Part shown: positions 20,312-31,086 of the stretch, piece after piece | Numbering within the stretch: position 1 is the first letter of the stretch | How the letters are laid out: every line of letters starts with the position of its first letter | From: Anniella stebbinsi | Taxonomy: Eukaryota; Chordata; Lepidosauria; Squamata; Anniellidae | Direction of reading: 5' to 3' | Assembly: GCA_029215795.1 (NCBI GenBank) | Contig: JARDYH010000005.1 | Span: 160,047,814-160,111,813, forward strand | Length of the DNA: 64,000 bases | Notes under the pieces: generated by a model | What the model saw: the letters and a program-made list of their open reading frames with translations, nothing else | The model's database searches: none | Told to the model about the DNA's origin: nothing | Program-made: the position numbers and the translations under genes

Positions 20312-21931
20312 TTAAAATTCGTCCGGATAGGCCTGCCGGAAGAGAGCAGTCTTCATGACTCTCTTAAATTCATGAAGACTGCTAATTTGTCTAATCTCCT
20401 CCGGCAGACCATTCCATAGTCTGGGAGCAATGGAAGAGAAGGTCCTCTGGGTAACACTCGCCAGCCTAGTTCTGGCTGGCTTGAGTAAGTTCTTCCCAGA
20501 GGACCTAAGTGTGCGGGGCGGATTGTATGGGAGAGGGCGATCCTGCAGGCCTGGGCCCAAACCATGTAGGGCTTTAAAGGTAACAACCAACACTTTATAC
20601 TTCATCCAGAAACTGACTGGCAGCCAATGAAGTGATTTTAAAACTGGTGTAATGTGGTCACCCCTAGATGTACCGGTGACCAACCTGGCTGCCATATTTT
20701 GAACAAGTTGAAGTTTCCGGACTAGGCACAAAGGTAGCCCTATGTACAGCGCATTGCAGAAGTCAAGCCTCGAAGTTACCAGCGCGTGCACTACCATCTT
20801 TAGGTCTTTCAATTCTAGGAAGGGGCGCAGCTGGCGTATCAGCCGAAGCTGATAGTAGGCACTCCTGGCCGTCGCATCAATCTGAGCTGTCATCTGGAGC
20901 GACGGATCCAGGAGTACCCCCAAGCTGCGAACACAGTCTCTCGTGGGGGGGGGGGGGGGGTAACCCCGTCCAGAACTGGTTGACACACCTCCAAACCCAG
21001 GTTGGGGCCTTTGACAGCAAGCACCTCCGTCTTGTCTGGATTCAGCTTCAGTTTGTTTTTCCTTATCCAGCCCATTACCGCCTCCAAGCATTTATTCAGA
21101 GGAGACATACTATCCTTAGCTGACGATGTTGTCGAAGGCATAGAGAAATATATTTGGGTGTCATCAGCGTATTGATAGCACCCCACCCCATGCCTCCGGA
21201 TGATCTCTCCCAGCGGTTTCATGTAAATGTTAAACAGCATTGGGGAAAAGATGGCACCTTGTGGTACACCACATAGCAACTCCTTTTTTGAAGAGCAGCT
21301 ATCCCCAAGCATCACCATCTGGAACCTGCCTGAGAGATAGGATTGGAACCACTGAAGAACCGTGCCCCCGATCCCCAATTCCCCCAGGCGCTCCAGAAGG
21401 ATACCATGGTCGATGGTATCGAAAGCCGCTGAGAGGTCCAGGAGTACCAGCAGGGACACACTCCCCCTGTCGATACTAAGGCGTAGATCATCCACTAAGG
21501 CGACCAAAGCGGTCTCAACTCCGTATCCTGCCCTGAAGCTGGTTTGAAATGGGTCTAGAAAATCAGTGTCATCCAAGACTGCCTGGAGTTGAAAGGCAAC
21601 CGCTCTCTCGATCACCTTGCCCAAAAATGGAAGATTTGATACTGGCCTGTAGTTATTAAGGTCCAGGGGATCCAGGGAGGGCTTTTTTAAGAAGCGGCCT
21701 TACCACCGCCTCTTTTAAACATGATGGAAAGCTCCCCTCCCTGAGAGATGCATTAATGATATGTTGTAGATGTGATCTAACTGCATCTCCTCCCTGGCCA
21801 ACCAGCCAAGAAGGACAGGGATCGAGAGGGCAAGTCGTCCTCCTCACACATCCAAGTACCTTGTCCACATCCTCGGTACTCACCAACTGAAACTGATCAA
21901 GTGTAATCCTACTCGCGGAGTCGCTGGACAC
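20312..21931 (-). pseudogene. L2 LINE ORF2, reverse transcriptase and C-terminus
   Basis: Three overlapping frames make one broken RT. 21931-21656 holds CPLDPCPSWLV and FPSCLKEAVVRPLLKK (RT fingers). 21624-20890 holds FDTIDHGILLERL (first catalytic Asp), GVPQGAIFSPMLFNIYM, YADDTQIYFS (catalytic YADD) and LKLNPDKTEVL. 21091-20312 holds HALVTSRLDFCNALY, LQLVQNMAARL, HITPVLKSLHWLPV and RLWNGLPEE. Frameshifts fall near 21640-21680 and at the G run near 20945-20960. Confidence 0.88.
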
Positions 21932-22022
21932 TCCACTGTCAGCCTCTGCTATAACAATGGCGTCTAAGTCGGCTCTTATCCAAGAGATTTTATCTGAGAA
22001 ATGATCGTTAAAGGCATTGGAT

Positions 22023-23050
22023 TCAGGGGAGAAGGTGCTGGGTTAGACCCCTCACCACCCTGAACAGTTCTGCTGGACGTGAATTTGCAGACGCAATGCG
22101 TGCAGAGAAGAAAGTTTTCTTCACTGCACGAATTGCCACCCCATAGAAACGAAGATGTTCTCTATGTCGTGTCTTGTCGGATATAAGTCGAGTTTTCTGC
22201 CATCGGCGCTCCAGTCGTCGTCCTTTCCACTTCAACTCCCTGAGGTCTTCTGTATACCAGAGTGCCCTATTAGAAGCGGGCCAGAGAGAACGTTTGAGGG
22301 CGATCGTGTTGATAGCCCTAGTTAGGTCTTGATTCCATCTATTGACCAGGGCTTCTACAGGACCGTCGACGATACCAGCCATAGAACCCTCCAAGGCTTT
22401 CTGGAATCCAGAAGGATCTATCAGCCTTCGAGGGCGGACCATCTTAATAGGTCCGCCACCCCTGCAGGGGCGGGTGGTAGCCGTGATACTAACCCTGACC
22501 AGAAAATGGTCTGTCCATGACAATTCGGAGGTATTCAATACCTCCGCCCACAGAGCCGTCTGTTCGGAACTGAAAACAGCATCGAGGGTGTGACCTGCTG
22601 AATGTGTGGGTCCAGAGACCAATTGGGATAGGCCCATGTTTGTCATGGATGCCATGAACTCCCGAGCTCCACCTGACAAACCGGCCTTGAATGGGATGTT
22701 TAAATCGCCCAGGACCAAAAGCCTGGGCGAATCCAACACCAGCTCCGAGACCAGTTCCGTGAGCTTGGCCAGGGAGTCTGATAGGCAGCGGGGTGGCCGG
22801 TACACTAACAGAATCCCTAGTCTATCCCTGGCCTTCAGACTCAGGTACACACACTCGATGTGATTCAGTTGCCGGACAGGAAGTCTGGTCAGGTTAAGAT
22901 TGTCTTTGTAGACCACAGCTACTCTGCCCCCCCCCCGCCCACTTTCCCTCACCTGCTCACTAACACAGTACCCAGCTGGGAGAGCCTGAGCCCATGTCGG
23001 CCCACTATCATCTCCCAGCCAGGTTTCTGTGAAACATGCCAGGTCGGCCT
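22023..23050 (-). pseudogene. L2 LINE ORF2, APE-type endonuclease part
   Basis: Open for about 340 codons. TETW marks the catalytic Glu of the AP-endonuclease fold, near the N-side. Then GGGRVAVVYKD, LLVYRPP, VLGDLNIPF (GDLN) and SWTDHFLV (the SDH/TDH catalytic His region) follow in proper order. An Arg-rich connector leads toward the RT. The open frame continues to 23111 only because it runs into the family A sequence (TIYKRRQGP), so the LINE begins at about ADLACF. ORF2 then shifts frame near 21.93-22.02 kb, so it is a dead copy. Confidence 0.85.
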
Positions 23051-23268
23051 CCTCTTCCTCCTCACAACAGTTAAAGTTGCAGGGGCCCTGCCTTCTTTTG
23101 TATATGGTCACTCTAGTATAGTGCCTGCACCTTTAACTGTTGTGATGAAGAGGGAATTTCACCAGGAACTAATTACATACAAATGACACTGACTGAAATT
23201 CCCTTTTCACTACAACTGTTAAAGTTACATGGGCCCTGACCTGGATTTTATCTGGTCACCCTACCCTA

Positions 23269-24109
23269 GGTACTTCTGTAATCCTTGAAGTTTCCCCAAG
23301 CCTCTCCGATATCTTCCTCTTGTCCGTGGGTAGTGCTATTTTGGCAACATAAGCAAGAGCCTGAACTTCGGAAATAGTTAGATTGCCTCAGCAACTCCAC
23401 GGGTGTCTGAAATTCACTAGGCTTCACCTATGCATTTTCAAGCATTGTCTTAAGGCAACGTTAAGCAATGTGGTGCCCTGCTGTTACCTGTGGTGTTTTA
23501 ATGTTTATTTTATTTTGTCTTTTTAAAAGATCAGTAGTTGGCTCATAGTTAGGCCTGCTGTAATTCTGTAGGGCCACAATGAAGCTGCAGAATGTCATGC
23601 TATACAAAGAATTCTGATGTGGCAGCTAACTGTAGTTGGAGACCCTAGGTCTCCGTTGCATTACATGAGCTGAAAATACTATTTAGGTTTTCCTTCATAA
23701 GAAGCTGGTGTCTGTCCTTCAGTGGAGGCTAGAGAACATCTCTGGAAATGTATTATGACATGGACTTGTGCGGGGGGGGGGGGGGGGGATGGGAGCCTAC
23801 TAGATTGTTATTGTGAACATCTTTACAATAGGTCCAGATTATTTTCATATTAGACCACTACCACAAGGCCCAGGACAAGGCATGCTGCCTCAGTAAGTTC
23901 TCACATGTAGTTTTCTCCTCATGTTCAATCGAAAGCTTCCCTCCCATATCTTAAGCACATTAAATCTAACCCTGCCCTCTGGGGCAGCAGATAACAAGGC
24001 TTCCCCCCCCCCTTCTCGGTCACAGCCCTTTAGATATTCAAAGAATGCTATCATATTCCCCACCCCTTAGTCGAACTGTCCTCATTGCGAGAGCTGCCCC
24101 CAGCACAAA
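23269..24109. other. Unannotated DNA with a 17-bp G run
   Basis: The G run is at 23772-23788. No coding or repeat assignment elsewhere. Confidence 0.35.
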
Positions 24110-24525
24110 CACATGGCATGTGACGTCCCAGAATGAAACAGGGGACATTTCACCCGCCATTTGGGGGGGGGGCAAGGAGGGAGCGCACGTGCACTCCAGC
24201 TCCAAATGTAAGTAAAAAAAAAACACAATCCCTCCCAAATTGGGGCCCCAACCCCCTTCCTACTATCCCAGGGTTGGCAAAATTGTTGCCACCCCTCCCC
24301 TGATGGGTACGGAGCCGCGTGGTGCAGTTCCATGCCCATTTCTGGTGGGACCGACACCCACATCTCCCGAGATCTCGGGATGTTCCCGGGACCGTGAAAA
24401 AATTGGGATTTCCCAGGGATCCCTTATCCCTGGGAAAACCCGTGCCCATCCCCACCACCCCTGGGAGTCCTTGTGCATCATCTGAACGCACAGGGACCAC
24501 CCAGGTGCAGTCCTGGTAAAAAAAA
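24110..24525. mobile_element. Family M foldback copy
   Basis: Shares with 9937-10404 the modules TACGGAGCCGCGTGG / GGAGCCATATGGGGTGG (inverted), CCCGGGACCGTGAAAAAATTG and CTTGTGCATCATCTGAACG. The orientation is opposite to 24640-24980. Ends are uncertain. Confidence 0.5.
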
Positions 24526-24539
24526 GGCTGCTGTAGAAT

Positions 24540-24605
24540 CGGCCTGAAATTCATCTAGCCCAGCATTCTGTCTCCAGCAGTGGTGAGTCTGATTCCCCTA
24601 GCACA
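24540..24605 (-). mobile_element. CR1 3' remnant (antisense)
   Basis: TTCATCTAGCCCAGCATTCTGTCTCC matches the antisense CR1 3' region found at 13089 and 38630. Confidence 0.5.
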
Positions 24606-24639
24606 GGGGTGGGTGACTTCAGGCCCAGGGGCCACTAGG

Positions 24640-24980
24640 GATAACCCAGGGACAACCCCGGGAAAACCCTGGTATAGCGGAAACCAGGGATATCCTGATT
24701 TTTCCGCCATCCTGGGATGTGAAACGGGCATGGAGCCGCATGGGGTGGCTTCGTGCCCATGGGGAGAACAATTCTGCCATCCCCAGGATGGTGGGGGGCG
24801 CATGGGGGGTGTCCCTTACCTGTTCCACCGTGCAACGCCGGCACGATGAGTGTGACGTCCCTGTTTGCTTCCGGAATGTCACACTTCCTGTGTAGAAACT
24901 GGGCGAGGATCCCAGAAGCAAGTAAGTCTGGGTTCGCTCCCAGGCCCTCCCTCTACACCCTTGGGTGTAGAAAGGGCCCC
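24640..24980. mobile_element. Family M foldback copy
   Basis: GATAACCCAGGGACAACCCC, GGATATCCTGATTTTTCCGC, GAGCCGCATGGGGTGG and the right end CTCTACACCCTTGGGTGTAG match 9937-10404. Confidence 0.6.
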
Positions 24981-24982
24981 AG

Positions 24983-25016
24983 GTGCCCTGTCCTCCATTC
25001 CATATGGTCACCCTAC
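24983..25016. mobile_element. Family A terminal fragment
   Basis: GCCCTGTCCTCCATTCCATATGGTCACCCTA is the family A right end only. Confidence 0.6.
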
Positions 25017-25017
25017 C

Positions 25018-25540
25018 CCTGAGAGCTTCCCCTCAGGGTGCAAGAGGTTCAACACCCCTGCTCTATGTGTTTCAATGAATGCTTTTTTTATGGCATTCTG
25101 AAAATGTTTGCACAGGTTGAATAACATGCAGGACATGATAGTGGAAATCTATCTCCTTCTCCTGTTGTTTGACTGTAGCACCAGGTAATTAGTGATACAC
25201 TGGCAGGCTCTAAACATGCTGGTAATAACTACTAACCTGCCTATCCTCTGTGACTTTGCCACATCCTTTTCAAAGCCACCTGGAGCGAATGTGCTCATCT
25301 TGCGGCAGCGGATTCTATGAGGTAATAATTATGCATTGTGCAAACCGACAGCGACTACACCTTTCCTTGAGTTTTGACACTGGACAAGCCCTTTCGTAGT
25401 TTCACCCGATCAGACAAGCTTGCCAGTTTCTTCTCAGAGCCTGCTGCAAAGGTGTCAGGAAGACCGGATGGCTGAAAAACCACACTCTGTTATTGAGAAG
25501 TGGTGGCAGCAGCGGAGAAATAGGACACAAATTGCATCTT
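25018..25540. other. Unannotated DNA
   Basis: No assignment. The frame that opens in 25420-25540 has no RT similarity and is probably flank read into the L2. Confidence 0.3.
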
Positions 25541-26765
25541 TGTCCTTTGTAAATGGGACCCGGGAGGGACTGGAGGGCCTGGCTCTTGCCTGGTTCCAGC
25601 CCTACCTGGATATAAGGGCTCAGTTGATTACCATGGGCACTTGTTCATCTGCCCCCACAGCCCTCGCCTGTGGAGTTCCACAGGGTTCTATCCTCTCACC
25701 TTTCATGTTCAATGTGTATGTGAGGCCGCTGGCAGAGTTAATTAAAGCCCACAGGCTGAGGTACCATATGTATGCCGATGATACCCAGCTTTACATCTCG
25801 GTGGGCTCAGACCTCTGTGGGCAGTTGCTGTCCTGTCTCGGTGCCTGGCTGAGATCTGTAACTGGATATCCGGAAGCAAGTTGAAGTTTAATCCGGAGAA
25901 GACTGAGTTGCTGGTTGCTGGTCGAGGTCAGCGGCTGGCAGGTTCAATGCAGGACCTTGCAGATGTTTCACTTTCAGGAATCTGACCGAGGATTGTGACC
26001 GAGGCGCGAGACCTGGGTGTCATTCTTGACCAGTCCCTAACTATGTCATCACAAGTGGGGGCTGTTGTCCGGAGTTGTTTTTACCAATTACATATGCTCC
26101 GCCAAGTTCGCCCCTTTTTGTCAGAGGTCGATCTTACCATCACAGTTCATGCCCTGGTCACCTCTAGGCTAGATTATTGCAACTGGCTGTATACAGGGCT
26201 TCCCTTGCAGCAAATCCAGTGCCTGCAGGCTGTACAAAATGGAGCAGCCAGGTTGGTCAAGAGGCTTCCAAAGTGGTTCTCTATCACTTCGGTGCTTCAA
26301 GAGCTCCACTGGCTGCCGGTGGCTGCTAGGGTGAGCTACAAGGTCTTATTAACTATGTATAAAGCCCTGCACTGCTTGGGCCCTGTTTACTTGAGTGCTC
26401 ACCTTGCTCCTTTGTCCCACCATTGGCAGACCCGCTCTCAAGGGCAGGGCGACCTGATCATCTCCCACTACAATTTGGAATGTGAGGGGGCCAGGGCTTT
26501 TTCAGTGGTTGGCCCCCGATTATAGAACAATTTGCTGCTGGAAATTAGATAGTCTCCCACCGTCAATTGTTTTAAGCACCTCTGTCAGGGGTTCTTATTT
26601 TCACAAGAGTTTGGGGGAGGGATAGTTTAAATTTTAACGTGAGTTGAGGGTTCTTAATCAAAATTGTTTTATGTATTATTGAAAAGTGCCACGATGCCAG
26701 ACATGGCGAGGTGGTGCTATAAAAATGTTTTAAAATAAAAAATAAAAATAAAATAAATAAAATGT
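25541..26765 (+). pseudogene. L2-clade LINE, RT to 3' end, decayed
   Basis: Frame 1 (to 25884) holds LALAWFQPYLDIRAQL, CGVPQGSILSPFMFNVY and YHMYADDTQLYIS (catalytic YADD). A frameshift near 25860 is followed by KFNPEKTELLVAG in another frame. Then 25995-26525 holds DLGVILDQSLTM, HALVTSRLDYCNWLY, LQAVQNGAARLV and LQELHWLPVA, with a stop at RAFSVVGPRL. The 3' end has GGTGCTATAAAAATG and an A/T-rich AAATAAAATAAAT tail. At least one frameshift and several stops make it non-functional. It belongs to a different L2 subfamily from 20169-23050. Confidence 0.85.
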
Positions 26766-26776
26766 CAGGTGTGAAC

Positions 26777-26872
26777 AGTGGAGGATGGGGGCTCTGATGT
26801 CAGTGGAGTGGTGAATCTACTCCAGGTTTTAGTCAGAACTAATCAGAACTCTAAAGGAGCTATCCAAGGGAT
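26777..26872. mobile_element. Family P half-element
   Basis: CAGTGGAGGATGGGGGCTC...TTTTAGTCAGAACTAATCAG...CTAAAGGAGCTATCCAA is the left half of family P. Confidence 0.6.
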
Positions 26873-26959
26873 CCCAACTCTTCTGAAAAGACGGAGGACC
26901 TCACTAAGATAAAATGGTGGACAAACTAGAAACTCTCTGTCGAAGGCTCGTCCTCTTCC

Positions 26960-27105
26960 CTCTATATCTCTGTTTAAATTGAAGAATTTTAATATGCTGT
27001 TTTAATCTTTCTATCTTTTTACTGGTTTATTTCTATGTTCACCGCTCTGGAAACTATTTTAGATATGGAGCGGTATATAAATATTGTTAATAAATAAATT
27101 AATAA
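26960..27105 (+). mobile_element. L2-type LINE 3' end
   Basis: TTCACCGCTCTGGAAACTA...TATGGAGCGGTATATAAATA followed by an AATAAATAAATT tail is the L2 3' hairpin and tail. Confidence 0.65.
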
Positions 27106-27588
27106 ATCTCAACTCTGCCTCCCTCTCTTTCTCCACACATTTGCTTCCATCTCAGCCCACTTCCCCTCGACAGCAAAGCTCTGCTCTGGAGGCACAGCAA
27201 GCAAGATGGTGCAGCCAGTCACTGAGAAAATGGGCTGCATCTCTCTCTCTCAAAGAAGAAATCTATTAGCCTTGGCTACAATGGCGGTGTTTGTGTTTTG
27301 TTGTTGGCCTGATTATACCCGGGAGCGCTCTTGGCCAGTCTTAGGAGGAGCTCTATAACCCTTCGTTCCCCTCTCTCTTCCAGAGTTCCTGCCTCTATCT
27401 TTGGACCCAAGATCTCCTTCTTTGAGGTTCAGACTCTGGTACAAAATACATCATCTTTGGCACCAAGGCTTCAGTCTCAACCACTTTTAATTTAGCCTTC
27501 TTTGCTATTTTTCAAACTGGAGCTGGTTTGGCTGCAGGCACCTTCGCCGAGGGCCACGTGGGTGGTCTCTCTTCTTTACTTTTCCTCC
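27106..27588. other. Unannotated DNA
   Basis: No assignment. TTTAATTTAGCC and GAGCTGG stretches show no exon borders. Confidence 0.3.
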
Positions 27589-27790
27589 TTAAGGAACCCA
27601 AGGCAGCGTACATAATCCTCTTCCTCTCCATTTTATCCTCACAACAACAACGTTGTGAGGTAGGTTGGGTTGAGAGTCTGTGACTGGCCCAAAATCACCC
27701 AGTGAGCTTTCGTGGCCGAGTGGGGACTAGAACCCAAATCTTCTGGCTCCCATTCCAACACGCTAACCACTACACCACACTGGCTCTCTT
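27589..27790 (-). mobile_element. tRNA-derived SINE, antisense
   Basis: Reads in reverse: AGAGCCAGTGTGGTGTAGTGG (A box), GGGTTCTAGTCCCCACTCGG (B box), GTGATTTTGGGCCAGTCAC, ACCTACCTCACAACG, then GGAAGAGGATTATGTACGC. It is nearly full length without its tail. Confidence 0.85.
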
Positions 27791-28439
27791 CCCCCATTCC
27801 TGGTCAGACAGCGATGCTAAGTACCCGTCGAAATCAAAGCCATCAGCCTCCACTGACCTTGATTCTTACTTACTCACTCCCTTCTGAGTAATTCTCCGTA
27901 CGTATCTCTTTGGAGAAGGGAGAGTTTTGTCTTGCTTTGTTTAGGGCATGAGTGGGTAGAAGGTAGATCTGTATCTACTGGTAGATCTCTGGGTGATTTG
28001 CAGAAGGTTGGCAAGGATTTCTGACTCCCAATTGTCTAACAACAACGGCAGCAAAATAACTCCCAGTCTGTCCCTGCCCTAAATTATTCTGCAGAAATAA
28101 AGGTTTGGGGTAATCAGGAGTGGATTTTTATGCGGAAGGACTGTGAGCTCTTTTCAGATCTGGAACTCAGCGCAAATTTCTAAGCTCCTAATTCTTTCAT
28201 TCTAAGTGTTTGTCTTTTCCATCAGGCTCCAGTTGGAAAATATTGAGGTTTTAGTAAAAAAAATAGAAAGTAGTTCCCATGAACCTGAAGTCTGCCTACC
28301 CCTGGTTTAGGGTGTGCAAGTTCTCAAAGACAGGCCGGTGTTCATGCATTTGAATCTGATTCTCCGATCCTTGTGATTGGATCGCTCGCCTCCTGTGTGT
28401 ATTGAAGATACACAGGGGTTTAATCCAGGCCTGTCACAA
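27791..28439. other. Unannotated DNA
   Basis: No assignment. Confidence 0.3.
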
Positions 28440-29000
28440 AAAGCTCTTTTCAAGCAGCCCTGATTCAGAGATGGCGTGACAACTGTTTCCAAACACCTCC
28501 AATAAAGAGACAACTGTATGGCGGACAGTTGTGACGAGTGGGCTTTGCGGGCAAGTGGCAACTGCTGCTAAATAAGGAACAGGTGGGGGAGACTGTGAAA
28601 GGCTGAAGGGGTGGAGGGGAAATGCCCGACTTGAAATGGACCTGTAAAGAAAATTGAGGTTCACTATTCCCCCCCCCTCTTTGATTTAGGGGTGTTTGTG
28701 TGAGAAACTACCCCCATCACGCCTAGTGGGTACTTGACCATTGCATATAATTTACAACCATGAGACTGAAATGTCAAACGAAACGTGTCAGCGGCAGACC
28801 TCTTTGTAGTAATGACACCACACACAAAAAATATCGGGGATGTGCAGAAAGGGGCAAAGTGTGTTCTGGGTTGCGGGGACATTAGATTTTTGTAAAGAAA
28901 ATAACAGTGGGAAGGAAAACAACAATGCAAGGAAAATATCCAATGCTGTCCATCTGCCAGCTGAATAGAAACTGCTGGCGGAATGGATTTCTCCTCCTCC
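28440..29000. other. Repeat-poor block, candidate conserved non-coding DNA
   Basis: No transposon motifs between the SINE at 27.6 kb and the CR1 at 29.1 kb. 28730-28960 is AT-rich with CATATAATTTACAACCATG and AACAATGCAAGGAAAATATC, non-repetitive within the window. No open frame with splice borders. Confidence 0.22.
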
Positions 29001-29102
29001 CTGCAGCCCCCACTCCACTGACACCCCCCCCCCAATCCACTCAGGATGGTGAGGAGAATATGAGGAGGTTGGTGGACAAAGGTAGGTTTCAGTTCCCTCA
29101 GA

Positions 29103-29625
29103 GGTCATCCCATGAAGCTGATTGGTGGGAGATTGAGAACAGATAAAAGGAAGGACTTCTTCACACAGTGCATAGTTAAACTATGGAATTCGCTACCACA
29201 AGATGTAGTGACGGCCACCAATTTGGATGGCTGTGAAAGGGGGGTTGGATAAATTCCTGGAGGAGAAGGCTATCAGTGGCTACTAGCCCTGATTGCTAAG
29301 TGCAACCTCCAGTATCAAAGGCAATAAGCCTATATGCACCAGTTGCTGGGGAACATAGGTGGGAGGGTGCTGTTGCACCATGTCCTGCTTTGTGGTTCCC
29401 TGGTCAACAGCTGGTTGGCCACTGTAGGGACAGAATGCTGGATTACATGGATGCATGGGTAGGATCTATACTACTTCTTTATAATGGTTTATAACGGTAT
29501 TGACAACAGTTTGGGCCCAGGGCACATTCCATATACCATTTTCAAACCGTTTCAGACTGTTATATCCTGCTTGGTGTAGATCTGGCCTTGGTCTGATCCC
29601 GCATGGCTCTACTTATGTTCATCAC
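29103..29625 (+). pseudogene. CR1-clade LINE 3' fragment, split by family N
   Basis: The coding remnant HPMKLIGGRLRTDKRKDFF (29107 on), LWNSLPQDVV-like and GWINSWRR-like frames match 12720-12890. The 3' UTR matches up to CTGGATTACATGGATGCAT, then resumes after the N insertion as TTGGTCTGATCCCGCATGGC...CTTATGTTC, the CR1 octamer tail. Confidence 0.75.
29457..29592. mobile_element. Family N foldback inserted in CR1
   Basis: Ends AGGATCTATACTAC and GGTGTAGATCTGGCC. The interior has TATAATGGTTTATAACGG, CAGTTTGGGCCCAGGGCAC and CAAACCGTTTCAGACTGTTA, as at 19654-19792. No clear duplication. Confidence 0.65.
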
Positions 29626-30129
29626 ATATTGCTTTATATATAGCTTACAAAGCATGGGTGGGCAACATGCAACTTGCATGCTGCATGTGGCCTCCTGTCA
29701 TCTGGTGTGGTGGCCATCACCGCATGTCCCAAATTCATGGTGGTATCAAAAAGAAACTGGTGGTTTGCCACCAAATCTCAGTGGCAAACTGCTATGGGGG
29801 GTTTCAATGGATGAAGCCCCATTTATCCCTTTTAAGTGTCTGTAGTGTTTGCTGCTAAAATGTGGTGCCAAATTGCTGGGGTTTCTTGCTGCTGCTGAAT
29901 CTGATGGTGCACCAGCAGTTATGCAGCCAACAAGGAGGGGGGAAGGGGCCTCGGAGCCCCCAAAGTTGCCCAAGTTCTACAAGGCCCCCTCCAACCCCAT
30001 AGGCCCAAACAGACATTGCTTTAAAACTGTGTCTAGCAATTACATTTTTTTTTTACCCTAGAGTAAGTGTAGGGTCCAAATCCGGATCTTACGCTAGGAT
30101 CCTGATCTGGATTGGGTTCCTTGCTCTTA
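29626..30129. other. Unannotated DNA
   Basis: Contains CATGGGTGGGCAACATGCAAC (29653 on), similar to the edge of hAT-like repeats. Nothing else. Confidence 0.3.
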
Positions 30130-30166
30130 GTTAATAATAATGATGATAATAATAATAATAATAATA
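30130..30166. repeat. (AAT)n simple repeat
   Basis: Imperfect AAT run with ATG interruptions. Confidence 0.9.
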
Positions 30167-30255
30167 GATGTAGCTGCTAGAAACAGATTTAAAGTAATGT
30201 CTGTCGTGTCCCTATGATTCACTGCTAGAGGTGCTACCAGGACATGGTCTAAAGT

Positions 30256-30569
30256 TAGGGTGACCATACGGAGAGGAGGACAGGGCTCATGTACCTTTAA
30301 CAGTTGTTTAGAAAAGGGAATTTCAGCAGGTGTCATTTGTATACATGCAGCATCTGGTGAAATCCCCTCTTCATCCCAACAGTTAAAGCTGCAGGAGCCC
30401 TGTCCTCCTTTTCATATGGTCACCCTGTTCCTGCAGCTTTAATTGTTGTAACGAAAAGGGAATTTCACCAGATGCTGCACGAATACAAATGACACCTGCT
30501 GAAGTTCCTTTTTCTATGCATCTGTTAAAGATATAGGAGCCCTCTCCTCCTTTCCATGTGGTCACCCTA
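30256..30569. mobile_element. Family A hAT foldback
   Basis: Ends TAGGGTGACCATACG and CATGTGGTCACCCTA. It belongs to the ATACATGCAGCATCTGG subfamily. The 8-mers on either side do not match, so it may be rearranged or the flank was altered after insertion. The middle (30415-30425) lost the usual spacer. Confidence 0.8.
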
Positions 30570-30589
30570 GTCAGATGACGCTGCCACTT

Positions 30590-30652
30590 TGCTGAAGCTA
30601 AGCATGGCTGGGTCTGGTCAGTGTCTGGATGAGAGGCTGCCAGGGAACCCTG
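30590..30652 (+). ncRNA. 5S-rRNA-like SINE or pseudogene fragment
   Basis: GAAGCTAAGCATGGCTGGG, TCTGGTCAGTGTCTGGATG and AGAGGCTGCCAGGGAA align in order with the internal promoter half of vertebrate 5S rRNA (A box, intermediate element, C box). The 5' and 3' ends of 5S are absent and several positions are substituted, so this is not a working 5S gene. It is more likely a fragment of a 5S-derived SINE. Confidence 0.65.
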
Positions 30653-30665
30653 CGTGTGTCACCTT

Positions 30666-31078
30666 GCTTTCCATGCAGGATAGATGGTAGAGTTGAAATG
30701 TAATAAATCAGAAAGTAAACAAATGTAGCAGCCCATTAGATCTGCTGGCATCAACTGGAGTCTGGCTCCTAACGGCACTGCTTTAGGCATAAGCCGCATT
30801 GAAATCAGTGTGATTTGAACCCGTCCATTCATGCACGCAAAAGCCTGGATTGTGCAGGTGATTAATTTCTGAAAGGAGGGAAAATGCAAGGTGTTGGAAT
30901 TGAAGTTTTTGGGAAGCCTCAACCCCAATTCTGAAGAAAGTCCCCAAGGTGGCTTCCTTCCTTCCCCAGTCCTAGAACAGGATAGGGCCATGCAAGAAAG
31001 GGAGGTATTACACTTTTTCTCCCCTGCTGCAGTCCTGGGCTTGAAGGTGCCATGGCAACATCTGCAGTGGGTAGAAGG
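30666..31078. other. Unannotated DNA
   Basis: No assignment. Confidence 0.3.
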
Positions 31079-31086
31079 GATTTTCA

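Larger units (their letters stand above)
20169..23050 (-). mobile_element. L2-clade LINE, 5' truncated, 2.9 kb, antisense
   Basis: It reads right to left: an endonuclease segment, an RT segment, the ORF2 C-terminus, then a 3' end TCCCCACCTCGATCCAAAGG...GGCGGGTTATAAATAATAAT with an (AAT)n tail (20169-20204 on the plus strand). It lacks the 5' UTR and ORF1. The insertion site is CCCTC/CCTC in the host A element, so the target duplication is short or imprecise. Clade call: RT and C-terminal motifs typical of L2 within the CR1/L2 group. Confidence 0.88.
20055..23268. mobile_element. Family A hAT foldback split by an L2 LINE
   Basis: The left half TAGGGTGACCAGATAAAATC... (20055-20168) and the right half (about 23051-23268, ending CTGGTCACCCTACCCTA) bracket the LINE. 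The outer duplication GGTACTTC is exact at 20047-20054 and 23269-23276. The A sequence GAAATTCCCTC / CACAACAGTTAAAG is cut at the insertion point. Confidence 0.88.

Noticed and set aside
20312..23111. A functional L2 ORF2
   Set aside because: At least three frame changes, a missing 5' part, and a chimeric start inside a DNA transposon.
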